Shown: positions 7,773 through 16,377, numbered from the stretch's first letter. The stretch is 54,092 nucleotides of DNA from Micrococcales bacterium 73-13 (GCA_001898855.1 MKVN01000029.1:68479-122570), one strand, 5' to 3'. The notes: generated by a model from the sequence alone, not told the origin. Program-made: numbers and translations.

Positions 7773-8785
7773 GCGCCCGCACCGCCGTCGTGAAGTGGAC
7801 GGTCATCGCCGCCCTGGTCGCCGTCGCCTTCGTCCTGCCGTACGTGCTCGGCAGCTACTACGTCTCGCTGCTGTCGATCGCGCTGGTCGCCGCGATCCTC
7901 GCGAGCAGCATCAACGTGCTCGCCGGCAACGCCGGGCTCGTCTCCCTCGGCCACGCCGGCATCGCCGCGGCCGCCGGCTACGGGCTGGCCTGGGCGTACC
8001 GACAGGGCTGGGACCTGTGGGGGCAGCTCGGCATGGCGCTGCTGATGACCGTCGTCGCGAGCGTGCTGTACGGGCTCATCTCGATGCGCACCCGTGGCAT
8101 CTCCTTCCTGATGGTCACGCTCGCCGCCGGGATGATCGTCTACGGCATCGCCTATCGCTGGTCCTCGGTGACCGGCGGGACGAACGGCCTGCCCGGCATC
8201 CGTCGGCCCGCCGGGATCGCCGAGTACTGGCAGTTCTACTTCCTGGTGCTGCTCGCCTTCCTGATCGTCACCATCGCGCTCATCGTCGTCGGACGCTCGT
8301 CGTTCGGGCTCACGCTCAAGGGCATCCGGGACAGCGAGACCCGGATGGTCAGCCTCGGCTACAACGTGCCGCTGTACAAGTTCGGCGCGATGCTCGTGTC
8401 CGGTGCCGTCGCCGGCATCGCCGGCGTGCTCGCGGTGTGGCACAGCGAGTTCATCAGCCCGGTGGCGGCCGGGTTCCAGGAGTCCGCCATGAGCATGATC
8501 ATGGTCGCCCTCGGCGGCATCGGCACCGTGCTCGGCCCGCTGGTCGGCGCCGGGCTGGTCGTCGCCTTCCAGCACATGCTCTCCAGCGTGTTCGAGCGCT
8601 GGCAGACGCTGCTCGGCGTCCTGTTCATCCTCTCCGTGATCTTCGCGCCGCAGGGCATCGTCGGCGGGGTCTCCGACCTCGTGCGCCGCATCCGGCGTCG
8701 GAGCGGCACGCCTCCCCGCGAGGTGCTGGCCGTCCAGTTCCACCCCGATCCGCAACACCGAGACACGAGTCGAAAGGACAAGTGA
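7769..8785 (+). CDS. LIV-type ABC importer, inner-membrane permease (LivM family)
   Basis: 338 residues with about nine to ten hydrophobic segments. The LivM signature NVLAGNAGLVSLGHAGIAAAAGYG is at about 50-73, and the ATPase-contact loop is in GIRDSETRMVSLGYNVPLYK, followed by a family-typical GAVAGIAGVL segment. It pairs with the LivH-type protein to form the membrane channel. The last 30 residues are basic and predicted cytoplasmic. The stop overlaps the ATG of the receptor gene by one base (TGATG), so expression is coupled. The start ATG overlaps the upstream permease by 4 bp. Confidence 0.93.
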   Translation: MSARTAVVKWTVIAALVAVAFVLPYVLGSYYVSLLSIALVAAILASSINVLAGNAGLVSLGHAGIAAAAGYGLAWAYRQGWDLWGQLGMALLMTVVASVLYGLISMRTRGISFLMVTLAAGMIVYGIAYRWSSVTGGTNGLPGIRRPAGIAEYWQFYFLVLLAFLIVTIALIVVGRSSFGLTLKGIRDSETRMVSLGYNVPLYKFGAMLVSGAVAGIAGVLAVWHSEFISPVAAGFQESAMSMIMVALGGIGTVLGPLVGAGLVVAFQHMLSSVFERWQTLLGVLFILSVIFAPQGIVGGVSDLVRRIRRRSGTPPREVLAVQFHPDPQHRDTSRKDK

Positions 8786-10062
8786 TGATCCGCAAGATCT
8801 CCGCGGCCGCGGGGGTGACGCTCGCCGCGGCATTGGTGCTGACGGCGTGCGCGCCGTCGTCCGGCCTCTCCGGCGGTGGCGAGGCCACCGACGGCCCGGC
8901 CGACACCGGGCAGACCTTCAAGATCGGCGTGCTCGCGCCGATGACCTCCTGGGCGGGCGCCATCGGCGTCGACATGCAGCAGGGCTGGGACATGTTCCTC
9001 GCCGACCAGGGCCAGGAGATCGGCTCCTTCAAGATCGAGACCGTCTGGGAGGACACCGCCAGCGATCCCGACACCGCGCTGACCAAGGCCCGCAAGCTCG
9101 TCCAGGAGGACCACGTCGACCTCGTGATCGGCCCGGTGCTCGCCAGCGAGGGCCTCGTCGTCGGCGACTACCTGACGCAGGCCGGGGTCGTGAACCTCGC
9201 GATGACCGCCGCCGACGACCTCACGCAGCGGCTCGCCTCGCCGATGGTGATCCGCACCGGCTCGTTCACCGCGAGCCAGATGTCGTTCCCGGTCGGGGAC
9301 TGGGCGTCGAAGCAGGGCTACAAGACCGCGGCGACGATCTGCGTCGACTACGCCTTCGGCTGGGAGAGCTGCGGCGGGTTCGTCTCCGCGTTCACCGCGG
9401 CCGGCGGCACCGTCACCAACCAGCTCTGGTACCCGGGCGACGCCTCGGACCTCAGCAGCTACGTGAGCCAGCTCGGCAGCCTCGACGTCGACGTCATCTT
9501 CGTCGGCTCGGCGGGCGGCACCGACAGCTCGAACTTCTTCCGCACCGCCAGCGACTTCGGCCTGCTGACGAAGACCCCGATCGTCAGCAACTGCTGCACG
9601 ACCGACCAGGCGATCCTGGAGGACGTCGGGGACATCGCCCTCGGGCAGATCTCCGGGTCGTTCTACGCGGAGGGCAACGACGACCCGGTCGTCGCCGGCT
9701 TCGTCGAGCAGTACGAGTCGAAGTTCGGCGTCCTGCCGTCGCTCTACTCGTTCGCCGTCTACTCCACCGGGCAGATGGTCTACGACGTGCTCGGGAAGGC
9801 GAGCGGCAAGCCGACCGGCCAGGCGCTCGCGGACGCGATCCGCGGCGTCGACCTCGGCTCGACGATCATCGGCTCCGGCTCGCTCGACGAGTACGGGAAC
9901 CCGGTCGGCCCGGTGTTCATCCGGCAGGTCGTCAAGCGCGCCGACGGCAAGCTGGTGAACGCGGTCATCGAGACCTACGACGACGTCAGCCAGTTCTGGA
10001 CGTTCGATCCGAAGGCGTACCTCGCGAACCCGCCGTTCAGCCAGGAGTTCCAGCAGCAATGA
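8785..10062 (+). CDS. LIV-type ABC importer, substrate-binding lipoprotein
   Basis: 425 residues. The lipobox LTAC after a 23-residue signal peptide anchors it to the outer face of the membrane. A Ser/Gly-rich linker leads into a type 1 periplasmic binding fold beginning QTFKIGVLAPMTSWAGAIGVDMQQGWDMFL, the standard opening of amide/branched-chain amino-acid receptors. Lobe 2 contains KTAATICVDYAFGWE. Several cysteines (ICVDY, SCGG, NCCTTDQ) could form disulfides. It captures the ligand and delivers it to the two permeases. The combination resembles receptors for amides, urea and aromatic acids, and the ligand cannot be decided from sequence. The start is ATG 8785 after AAAGGACAAG. Confidence 0.92.
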   Translation: MIRKISAAAGVTLAAALVLTACAPSSGLSGGGEATDGPADTGQTFKIGVLAPMTSWAGAIGVDMQQGWDMFLADQGQEIGSFKIETVWEDTASDPDTALTKARKLVQEDHVDLVIGPVLASEGLVVGDYLTQAGVVNLAMTAADDLTQRLASPMVIRTGSFTASQMSFPVGDWASKQGYKTAATICVDYAFGWESCGGFVSAFTAAGGTVTNQLWYPGDASDLSSYVSQLGSLDVDVIFVGSAGGTDSSNFFRTASDFGLLTKTPIVSNCCTTDQAILEDVGDIALGQISGSFYAEGNDDPVVAGFVEQYESKFGVLPSLYSFAVYSTGQMVYDVLGKASGKPTGQALADAIRGVDLGSTIIGSGSLDEYGNPVGPVFIRQVVKRADGKLVNAVIETYDDVSQFWTFDPKAYLANPPFSQEFQQQ

Positions 10063-10853
10063 GCTCCGCCTCGGTCGTCTCCTCGTCGCCGGCTCCGGTC
10101 GGCGACGAGGAGACGGCCCTCGTGCTCGACGGGGTCACCCGTCGGTTCGGCGGGCTGATGGCGCTCTCCGGGGTCAGCCTCATCCTGCCGCGCGGCGGCC
10201 GGCTCGCCGTGATCGGCCCGAATGGCGCCGGGAAGACCACGCTGTTCCGCCTGATCTCCGGCGAGATGCGCGCCAGCGACGGCACCATCCGGCTGTTCGG
10301 CGAGGACGTGTCCCGGGTCGGCGAGCGCGCCAGGGCGCGCCGCGGCATCGCCCGCACCTTCCAGGTCTCGAACCTGTTCGCCGACCTGTCGGTGCTCGAC
10401 AACGTGCGGATCGCCGCCCAGGCGCGCAGCAGCCGCCCGCGACGCTTCTGGTGGCCGATCGGCGACCGGGACGCGTACACGCTCCGGGCGCGCGAGATGC
10501 TCGACCGGGTCGGCCTCGCCCAGCGCGGCGGCGACCGGGTCGCGGACCTGTCCCACGGCGAGCAGCGGCAGCTCGAGATCGCGATGGCGCTGGTGGTCGG
10601 GCCGCGGCTGCTGCTGCTCGACGAGCCGGCCGCCGGCCTCTCGGCGGCCGAGCGGAAGGTGCTCCGCCGGCTGCTCGAGGAGCTGCCGGAGGGGCTGAGC
10701 CTGCTGCTCATCGAGCACGACATGTCCCTGGCGCTCGAGCTCGTCGACCACGTGCTCTGCCTGGACAACGGGGTGCCGCTCGCCTACGGCACCCCCGACG
10801 AGATCCGGGCGAACCCGGCCGTGCAGGCCGTCTACCTCGGGAGGAGGGACTGA
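10059..10853 (+). CDS. LIV-type ABC importer ATPase (LivG family)
   Basis: 264 residues. It hydrolyses ATP to power the importer on the cytoplasmic side. Walker A is IGPNGAGKTTLFRL (about 50-63), the LivG-specific GIARTFQVSNLFADLSVLDNV follows, the signature is DLSHGEQRQLEIAMAL (SHGEQ, the usual LivG variant of LSGGQ), Walker B is RLLLLDEPAAGL, and the switch histidine is in LLIEHDM. The first about 20 residues are a Ser/Pro-rich extension. The ATG overlaps the receptor stop by 4 bp (ATGA), and the stop overlaps the LivF start by one base, so all five importer genes form one coupled operon. Confidence 0.94.
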   Translation: MSSASVVSSSPAPVGDEETALVLDGVTRRFGGLMALSGVSLILPRGGRLAVIGPNGAGKTTLFRLISGEMRASDGTIRLFGEDVSRVGERARARRGIARTFQVSNLFADLSVLDNVRIAAQARSSRPRRFWWPIGDRDAYTLRAREMLDRVGLAQRGGDRVADLSHGEQRQLEIAMALVVGPRLLLLDEPAAGLSAAERKVLRRLLEELPEGLSLLLIEHDMSLALELVDHVLCLDNGVPLAYGTPDEIRANPAVQAVYLGRRD

Positions 10854-11605
10854 TGGCCGAGCCCGACGACCTCGAGGAGGCCGCGGCGCCGCTGCTCGTC
10901 GTCGAGGACCTCGACGTCGGCTACGCGACCTCGCACGTGCTCGACGGCGTGAGCCTGACCATCGGCGTCGGCGAGTCGCTCGGCATCCTCGGCCGCAACG
11001 GCATGGGGAAGACCACGCTGGTGCGCGCCCTGATGGGCCTGAAGCCGCCGACGGTGACGGCCGGCAGCGTCCGCTTCGACGGCCGCGACATCCTGGGCCT
11101 CGCTCCGCACCGCGTCGCGGCGCTCGGCCTCGGCCTGGTCCCGCAGGGCCGCCAGGTGTGGGGGAGCCTGACCGTCCGGGAGAACCTCCGCATCATCCCG
11201 GCCCGACGCGCCGAGCCGGGCGAGGAGCCCTGGACGATCGACCGCGTCTTCGACTTCTTCCCGCGCCTGGCGGAGCGGGAGCGCTCCTTCGCCAGGACGC
11301 TGTCCGGCGGCGAGCAGCAGATGCTCGCGATCGGCCGGGCGCTCATGACGAACCCGCGGCTGCTCGTGATGGACGAGCCGTCCGAGGGTCTCGCCCCGGC
11401 CGTGCTGCGGGTCATCCGCGACCGGCTGCAGGAGCTGCGCGCGCTCGGCCTGTCGGTGCTGGTGGCCGAGCAGAACGTCGACCTCGCGCTGGCGCTCTCC
11501 GACCGGATCGCGATCCTCGGCGAGCACGGGACCGTCGCCTGGGAGGGCCCGTCGCGGCGGCTCGTCGCCGACCCGGCCCCGATCCACGCCCACCTCGGAC
11601 TCTGA
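10853..11605 (+). CDS. LIV-type ABC importer ATPase (LivF family)
   Basis: 250 residues. It is the second ATPase of the importer. Walker A is LGRNGMGKTTLVRALMG (NGMGKTT is typical of LivF), followed by the LivF motif GLGLVPQGRQVWGSLTVRENL. The signature is TLSGGEQQMLAIGRAL, Walker B is RLLVMDEPSEGLAP, and the switch region is VLVAEQNVDLAL (glutamine in place of histidine, which is the LivF norm). A 17-residue acidic N-terminal extension precedes the fold. The following triple-RidA gene starts 22 bp after this stop behind its own ribosome binding site, so it is likely on the same transcript. Confidence 0.94.
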   Translation: MAEPDDLEEAAAPLLVVEDLDVGYATSHVLDGVSLTIGVGESLGILGRNGMGKTTLVRALMGLKPPTVTAGSVRFDGRDILGLAPHRVAALGLGLVPQGRQVWGSLTVRENLRIIPARRAEPGEEPWTIDRVFDFFPRLAERERSFARTLSGGEQQMLAIGRALMTNPRLLVMDEPSEGLAPAVLRVIRDRLQELRALGLSVLVAEQNVDLALALSDRIAILGEHGTVAWEGPSRRLVADPAPIHAHLGL

Positions 11606-11627
11606 CCGCAGAACGAAAGGAACGACC

Positions 11628-12914
11628 TTGACCGTATTCGACCGACTGGAACCGGATCCCTCGAAGGCCGACCACCTTCCGTACGCGCCCGCCGTGCTGG
11701 TGCCGGCCGGGTCGGAGTACTTCTTCCTCTCCGGCGTCAGCGCGGTGCCGCTCTACCACGGCCACCCGCACCTGCCGGAGGAGACCGCGCTGCCGGACGA
11801 CGCCGGCGAGCAGACCCGCCGCATGATGCGCACGATGACCGACCTGCTCGCGCGGCTGGGCCTGAGCTGGTCGAACGTCGTCCACATGTACGAGTTCCTC
11901 ACCGACATGCGGGACACCGACGCCGTGCACGGCAACATGTACCGCCACCTCGTCGAGCTGCCCGACGCCGACGAGAGCTGGACGCCCGCCTCGACCCTGA
12001 TCGGCGTCAACCGGCTGAGCACGCCGGGTGCCAGGGTCGAGTTCGACATCATCGCCGCCAGGCCGCCGTCCGGCCCGGTCGGCGCCCGCCCGCGCCCGGC
12101 CCGCGTCGAGCTGCCCGGCCACGGCCCGATCGCCTCGGTCGCCAGCGACGAGGAGCTGCTCTGGATGTCCGGGTCGACCGCGATCGACTTCTACCACCAC
12201 CACCCGCACATCGAGGACGAGGAGGACGTGCCGTACCGCGCGAGCGGTCAGGTGGCGAAGATCTTCGACATGTTCGACCCCGTGCTCGACTTCATGGAGG
12301 TCGGCTGGGGCGATGTCGTGAAGCTCTACGAGTGGGCGACCGACTCGCGGGACCTCGCGGCCTTCGACGCCGAGATCGGGCGGCGCCTCGCGGGACTGCC
12401 CTCCCACCCGCCGCGGACCACGGTCGACATCGACGCGCTGAGCGGCCCGCCGGCCCGGCTCGAGCTGGAGATGATCGCCACCCGCGGGCCGCGGCCGACC
12501 GCGCCGGCCGGCCCGGGCTCGCCGGTCGTCGAGCTGCTCCACCCGCAGCCGGAGAAGGCGCACCTCATCCCGTACGCTCCGGCGGTCCGCGTCGCCGACG
12601 CCCCGCTGCACTTCCTGTCCGGCCTCGGGCCGCTGGCCACGGGCGCCGCGGGGGAGATCCCGGACGACATCCAGCTGCAGACCCGGATGACGATGGACCG
12701 GCTGGACGCCGAGCTCGCGGCGCTCGGCCTCGGCTGGCGCAACGTGGTCAAGATCATCGAGCAGGTCATCGACATCCGCGAGATCGACGAGATCGGCGCC
12801 GCGCTCGCCGAGCGCTACGGCACCTCCTGGACCCCGGCGGTGACGCTGACCGAGGTCGACGCGCTGCCGCACGAGGGCGCGCGCGTGCAGCTCGACGTCA
12901 TCCTCGCCGGCTGA
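11628..12914 (+). CDS. triple-domain RidA (YjgF/UK114) protein
   Basis: 428 residues made of three consecutive RidA-like domains (about 10-145, 155-286, 298-427). Each ends in a WTPAxTLxxVxxLxxxGARVxxDxI-type strand pair. RidA enzymes hydrolyse reactive enamine/imine intermediates using an arginine in the PAR motif. Here that position is S122 in domain 1, R263 in domain 2 and V405 in domain 3, so only the middle domain looks competent by that criterion. Domains 1 and 2 also share a histidine cluster (YHGHPH and YHHHPH followed by acidic residues) not usual for the family. The start is TTG 11628 after GAAAGGAACGACC. Its position after a LIV importer suggests it processes the imported compound or its product; this is inference. 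Confidence 0.85.
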   Translation: MTVFDRLEPDPSKADHLPYAPAVLVPAGSEYFFLSGVSAVPLYHGHPHLPEETALPDDAGEQTRRMMRTMTDLLARLGLSWSNVVHMYEFLTDMRDTDAVHGNMYRHLVELPDADESWTPASTLIGVNRLSTPGARVEFDIIAARPPSGPVGARPRPARVELPGHGPIASVASDEELLWMSGSTAIDFYHHHPHIEDEEDVPYRASGQVAKIFDMFDPVLDFMEVGWGDVVKLYEWATDSRDLAAFDAEIGRRLAGLPSHPPRTTVDIDALSGPPARLELEMIATRGPRPTAPAGPGSPVVELLHPQPEKAHLIPYAPAVRVADAPLHFLSGLGPLATGAAGEIPDDIQLQTRMTMDRLDAELAALGLGWRNVVKIIEQVIDIREIDEIGAALAERYGTSWTPAVTLTEVDALPHEGARVQLDVILAG

Positions 12915-12944
12915 GCCGGCCGTTGCGGTGCCGGCTCAGCCGGC
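12906..12944. terminator. bidirectional hairpin containing both stop codons
   Basis: A perfect 15-bp inverted repeat (12906-12920 and 12930-12944, GCCGGCTGAGCCGGC) encloses a 9-nt loop. The TGA of the triple-RidA gene (12912-12914) is in the left arm, and the TGA of the convergent TetR gene (12936-12938) is in the right arm. No T-run follows, as is common for actinobacterial terminators. It is the only sequence between the two converging genes. Confidence 0.75.
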
Positions 12945-13559
12945 CGGCACCGCGACCGGATCCGGCTGCAGGTGCCGGATCCGGTCGAGGACCGTGTCGA
13001 CGATGCGCACCTGGTTGATCGGCGAGGTGGTCCTCGGGTCCAGCAGCGGCACGACCTGGAGGCCGGTGGTCAGCCACAGCAGCTCGTCGACGACGAGCGC
13101 CGTCGCCACCTCCTCGCGGATCTCCCCGGTGGACCGGGCGAGCTCGAGGTGCTGCTCGAAGAAGTGGCGCCAGATCGCGTGCGAGTCGGCGTGCACCTTC
13201 ATGAGCACCGGGTTCGAGGCGGCGCGGTCCCAGAACGCGACGGCGACGCGGGACTCCACCTGCCGCTCGCGATCGAGCGGCAGCATCTCCATGCACAGCA
13301 CCCGGATCGCCGCGAGCCCGGTGCGCTCGCCGGTGGCGAGGGCGGCGCGCTCGTTGATCCGGTAGAACGTCCGCTGGAAGGCGGCGACGAGCAGCTCGTC
13401 CTTGTTGACGAAGTAGTGCTTGAGGCCGCCGTTGGCGAAGCCCGCCTCGGCCGCGATCTCGCGCATCGTCGCCGCCGCGAAGCCGCCCCGCGCGATGATG
13501 CGCCAGGTCGCCTCGACGATCTCGATGCGACGCTGCTCGTGGTCGACCTGCTTGGGCAT
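12936..13559 (-). CDS. TetR-family transcriptional repressor
   Basis: 207 residues. An N-terminal HTH (about 8-55) contains EATWRIIARGGFAAATMREIAAEAGFANGGLKHYFVNKDELL, the classic TetR DNA-binding domain with recognition helix GGLKHYF. The C-terminal two-thirds is helical and contains WRHFFEQHLELA, similar to BetI-like ligand domains. The start ATG 13559 follows GAGGAGAAACGG. An inverted repeat just upstream suggests autoregulation. It is convergent with the LIV/triple-RidA operon and is the only regulator beside it, so it probably responds to the imported ligand. No other target is visible. Confidence 0.9.
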   Translation of the reverse strand: MPKQVDHEQRRIEIVEATWRIIARGGFAAATMREIAAEAGFANGGLKHYFVNKDELLVAAFQRTFYRINERAALATGERTGLAAIRVLCMEMLPLDRERQVESRVAVAFWDRAASNPVLMKVHADSHAIWRHFFEQHLELARSTGEIREEVATALVVDELLWLTTGLQVVPLLDPRTTSPINQVRIVDTVLDRIRHLQPDPVAVPAG

Positions 13560-13582
13560 CCGTTTCTCCTCTGCCACCCTAT

Positions 13583-13600
13583 CGTCTCCGCAGGGAGACG
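13583..13600 (-). promoter_or_regulatory. probable TetR operator (autoregulation)
   Basis: CGTCTCC-GCAG-GGAGACG is an 18-bp inverted repeat with 7-bp arms. On the minus strand a TAGGGT -10-like box (13576-13581) lies 2 bp downstream of it, so a bound dimer would cover the core promoter of the TetR gene. The start codon is 24 bp further on. The position and symmetry fit a TetR dimer site. Confidence 0.6.
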
Positions 13601-13655
13601 AACCGAGCCTCCGCTCGAACCCGGTAGACTCTCCTGCGGCCCGCACGCGGGCCAG

Positions 13656-13731
13656 GCCGCCTTAGCTCAGTCGGCAGAGCGATTCACTCGTAATGAATAG
13701 GTCAAGGGTTCGATTCCCTTAGGCGGCTCCA
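13656..13731 (+). tRNA. tRNA-Thr (anticodon CGT)
   Basis: It folds as a full cloverleaf. The acceptor pairs GCCGCCT (13656-13662) with AGGCGGC (13721-13727), the D arm is GCTC/GAGC, and the anticodon arm ATTCA/TGAAT has the loop CTCGTAA, reading CGT, which decodes the threonine codon ACG. The T arm is AAGGG-TTCGATT-CCCTT. The discriminator base is T, and the 3' CCA (13729-13731) is encoded. It lies alone between the TetR gene and a DUF3500 gene. ACG is a frequent threonine codon in DNA of this composition. Confidence 0.97.
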
Positions 13732-13829
13732 TCTCACCTCCCCCTCGTCCAGAGGCCTCCCCCTTTCCCGATGAACGGGAGTCCAGGATCGCGTTGCTAC
13801 ACTCGCCGGGATCACAAGGGAGTGATGTC

Positions 13830-15059
13830 ATGACCGGTGCGTACCGCAAGTACCTGTTCCCCCACGATGACGAGCGGCTCGCGGGCATCCGCGGCGCCGA
13901 CGCCTACGAGTACCGTGAGCTCGCCAAGCTCGACCCCTTCACCGGCGGTCTGATCCGGAACTGGACGCCGCTGTACCCGGCGGAGTTCGAGGGCATCACG
14001 ACGGACGGCCAGGTCATCCCCGGGCTGTTCCCGATCGACGCGCCGGTGCCCGCCGAGGAGGCGGCGCCGACCGCTGCGATGGCCGACGCGGCCGAGGCGC
14101 TGCTGGCCCTGCTCGACGGAGCGCAGCGCGAGCGGCTGCGCTACCCGGTCGACGCGGTCGAGTGGCAGTCGTGGTCGAACCCGGAGTTCATGATCCACGA
14201 CACCGGGCTGCGCCTGGAGTTCCAGTCCGAGGCGGTCCGGGAGGCGGTGCTCGACCTCGTCGGCGCGAGCCTCGGCAGCGAGGGGCTGCGCCAGGTCCGC
14301 ACGCTGATGCGGATCAACGGCTTCCTCGGGGAGGTCAACGACCTGGAGAGCGTCATGAACGAGTTCTCCTACCACTTCGCCCTCTACGGCGAGCCGTCGC
14401 TCACCGAGCCGTGGGGCTGGCAGCTCTTCGGCCACCACATGGCGACGAACTGCTTCGTGTGGGGCGACCGCTTCAACCTGACGCCGACCTTCATGGGCGC
14501 AGAGCCGAACGAGATCGACGGCGGCCCGTTCAAGGGCGCGACGGCCTTCACCGGCCGCATCCGCCTGGCGCGCGAGCTGATCGGCAGCCTGAGCGACGAG
14601 GAGCGCGCGGCCGCCCGCACCTACGACCTGATGGAGGCTCCCGAGATGGCGCCCGGGCGGGTCGACCCCGGCGACGAGCGCCACCTGGGCGGCGCCTTCC
14701 AGGACAACCGCGTGGTGCCCTATGAGGGCGTGCGGGTCGCCGAGCTGAGCCCGCACTCGCAGGACCTGCTGCTCGCGCTCGTCGCGGAGTCGCTGACGCA
14801 CTGGCCGGAGGGACCGGCGAAGGCGCGGCTGCGCCAGGTCCGGGAGCACCTCGCGGACACCTGGTTCGACTGGATCGGCGGCTTCGGCCCGGACGAGCCG
14901 TTCTACTACCGGATCCAGAGCCCGGTCGCCTTCTTCGAGCTCGACCACCACTGCGGCGTGTTCCTGAGCAACCGGCATCCGGCGGTGTTCCACATCCACA
15001 CCGTCGAGCGGACGCCGAACGGCAACGACTACGGGCGGGCCTGGCTCCGGCAGCGCTGA
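13830..15059 (+). CDS. DUF3500 family protein
   Basis: 409 residues, cytosolic, with no signal peptide or membrane segment. It matches the DUF3500 family by recalled features: a C-terminal half with PFYYRIQSPVAFFELDHHCGVFLSN, the HIHTVERTPNGNDYGRAWL ending, and a middle block WGWQLFGHHMATNCFVWGDRF. The histidine- and acid-rich conserved blocks suggest a metal or cofactor site, but no function is known to me and none is assigned. The start ATG 13830 follows AAGGGAG at a good distance. A TACACT box (13797-13802) about 28 bp upstream is a plausible -10. The next gene is a putative MFS transporter on the same strand, 67 bp downstream, and may be cotranscribed. Confidence 0.75.
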   Translation: MTGAYRKYLFPHDDERLAGIRGADAYEYRELAKLDPFTGGLIRNWTPLYPAEFEGITTDGQVIPGLFPIDAPVPAEEAAPTAAMADAAEALLALLDGAQRERLRYPVDAVEWQSWSNPEFMIHDTGLRLEFQSEAVREAVLDLVGASLGSEGLRQVRTLMRINGFLGEVNDLESVMNEFSYHFALYGEPSLTEPWGWQLFGHHMATNCFVWGDRFNLTPTFMGAEPNEIDGGPFKGATAFTGRIRLARELIGSLSDEERAAARTYDLMEAPEMAPGRVDPGDERHLGGAFQDNRVVPYEGVRVAELSPHSQDLLLALVAESLTHWPEGPAKARLRQVREHLADTWFDWIGGFGPDEPFYYRIQSPVAFFELDHHCGVFLSNRHPAVFHIHTVERTPNGNDYGRAWLRQR

Positions 15060-15126
15060 GCCGCGCCGGTCGGGCGGCGCTCCCGAACGGCCTAGGGTGG
15101 TGAGGGGCACGGCGCGAGGAGGCGGC

Positions 15127-16377
15127 ATGATCGAGCGCGAGTCGCGACGCACCAGCGTCGCACTGCTCCTCGTGACGGTCCTCCTGGTCGCGGCGAACCT
15201 GCGCCCGACCGTCCAGGGCGTCGGGCCGCTCCTCGACCAGATCGGCCGCGAGACGGGGCTGACGCCGACCCTGCTCGGCCTGCTCGGCGCGCTGCCGCTG
15301 CTGATGTACGCGCTCGTGTCGCCGCTCGCGCACAGCCTCAGCCACCGCTTCGGCATGAACCGCACGATGCTCGTCGCGCTGATCGGCCTGCTGGTGGCGA
15401 CGATCGTGCGCTCGATCGACGCGGGCCTCGCGCCGCTGTGGATCGGCACGATCCTGACCGGCATCGCGATCGCCATCGGCAACGTCCTGATGACCGCCAT
15501 CATCAAGCACTGGTTCCCGGACCGGCTGCACGCGCTGATGCCGATCTACACCTCGATCCTCTCCGGCACCGGCGCGATCGCCTCCGGCCTCGTCGTCCCG
15601 ATCTCGCATCTCGCCTGGGGCGACGGCACGGCGGGCTGGCGCCTCGCGCTGCTCGCCACCGGCGTCCTCATCGTCCCCGGCATCGTCGTGTGGCTGATCG
15701 CCATCGCGCGCACCGGGCCCGACCGGGTCGAGGGCGAGGCCCCCGAGCCGCGCGCCCGGGGCATCTGGCGCGACTCGACCGCCTGGCTGGTCGCCGGCTA
15801 CATGGGCTTCCAGGGCGCCGGGTTCTACATGATGGTCACCTGGCTGTCCCCGCTGTCGATCTCGTACGGCACGGGGGAGGTGCAGGCCGGCGTCGAGGTC
15901 ATGGTCGTGCAGCTGTTCGGGATCCTCGGCGGGCTGGCGATGCCGTTCCTGCTGCGCGGCCGGGGGCGCCGCTGGACGCCGGTGGCGCTGCCGCTGCCGG
16001 CGCTGCTCGGCCTCGCCGGGCTGCTGCTCTGGCCGCAGGTCACCTGGCTCTGGGCGGCGATCTTCGGCACCGCGTCGGGCGGCATGTTCGCCGTCTCGAT
16101 GTGGCTCACCGCCGACCGGGCGCGCGGGCGCAACTCGGCCACGGCGCTCTCCGGCATGGCGCAGTCGGTCGGCTACGCCGTCGCCGGCCTCGGCCCGATC
16201 GCGTTCGGCGCCCTGCACTCGCTCACCGGCGCCTGGGTGCTCTCGCTGGGGCTGGTCGCCTTCTGCATGCTCGCCCTGTTCGTCGTCGGCTTCCTGCTGC
16301 GCAACCACCGCTACGTGCTCGACCGGAAGGACGCCGCCGACGAGCCGTCGGCGCCGAGCGCGACTCAGGCCCCGTAG
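15127..16377 (+). CDS. MFS transporter, CynX/NimT family
   Basis: 416 residues with twelve predicted membrane segments. NLRPTVQGVGPLLDQIGRETGLTPTLLGLLGALPLL is the characteristic opening of CynX/NimT (cyanate and 2-nitroimidazole transporter) proteins. The cytoplasmic loop between helices 6 and 7 carries GPDRVEGEAPEPRARG. The direction and substrate cannot be inferred. ATG 15127 was chosen over an upstream GTG (15097) because GAGGAGG lies 5 bp before it, and a TAGGGT -10-like box (15093-15098) would put the transcript start after that GTG. It follows the DUF3500 gene on the same strand. Confidence 0.85.
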   Translation: MIERESRRTSVALLLVTVLLVAANLRPTVQGVGPLLDQIGRETGLTPTLLGLLGALPLLMYALVSPLAHSLSHRFGMNRTMLVALIGLLVATIVRSIDAGLAPLWIGTILTGIAIAIGNVLMTAIIKHWFPDRLHALMPIYTSILSGTGAIASGLVVPISHLAWGDGTAGWRLALLATGVLIVPGIVVWLIAIARTGPDRVEGEAPEPRARGIWRDSTAWLVAGYMGFQGAGFYMMVTWLSPLSISYGTGEVQAGVEVMVVQLFGILGGLAMPFLLRGRGRRWTPVALPLPALLGLAGLLLWPQVTWLWAAIFGTASGGMFAVSMWLTADRARGRNSATALSGMAQSVGYAVAGLGPIAFGALHSLTGAWVLSLGLVAFCMLALFVVGFLLRNHRYVLDRKDAADEPSAPSATQAP

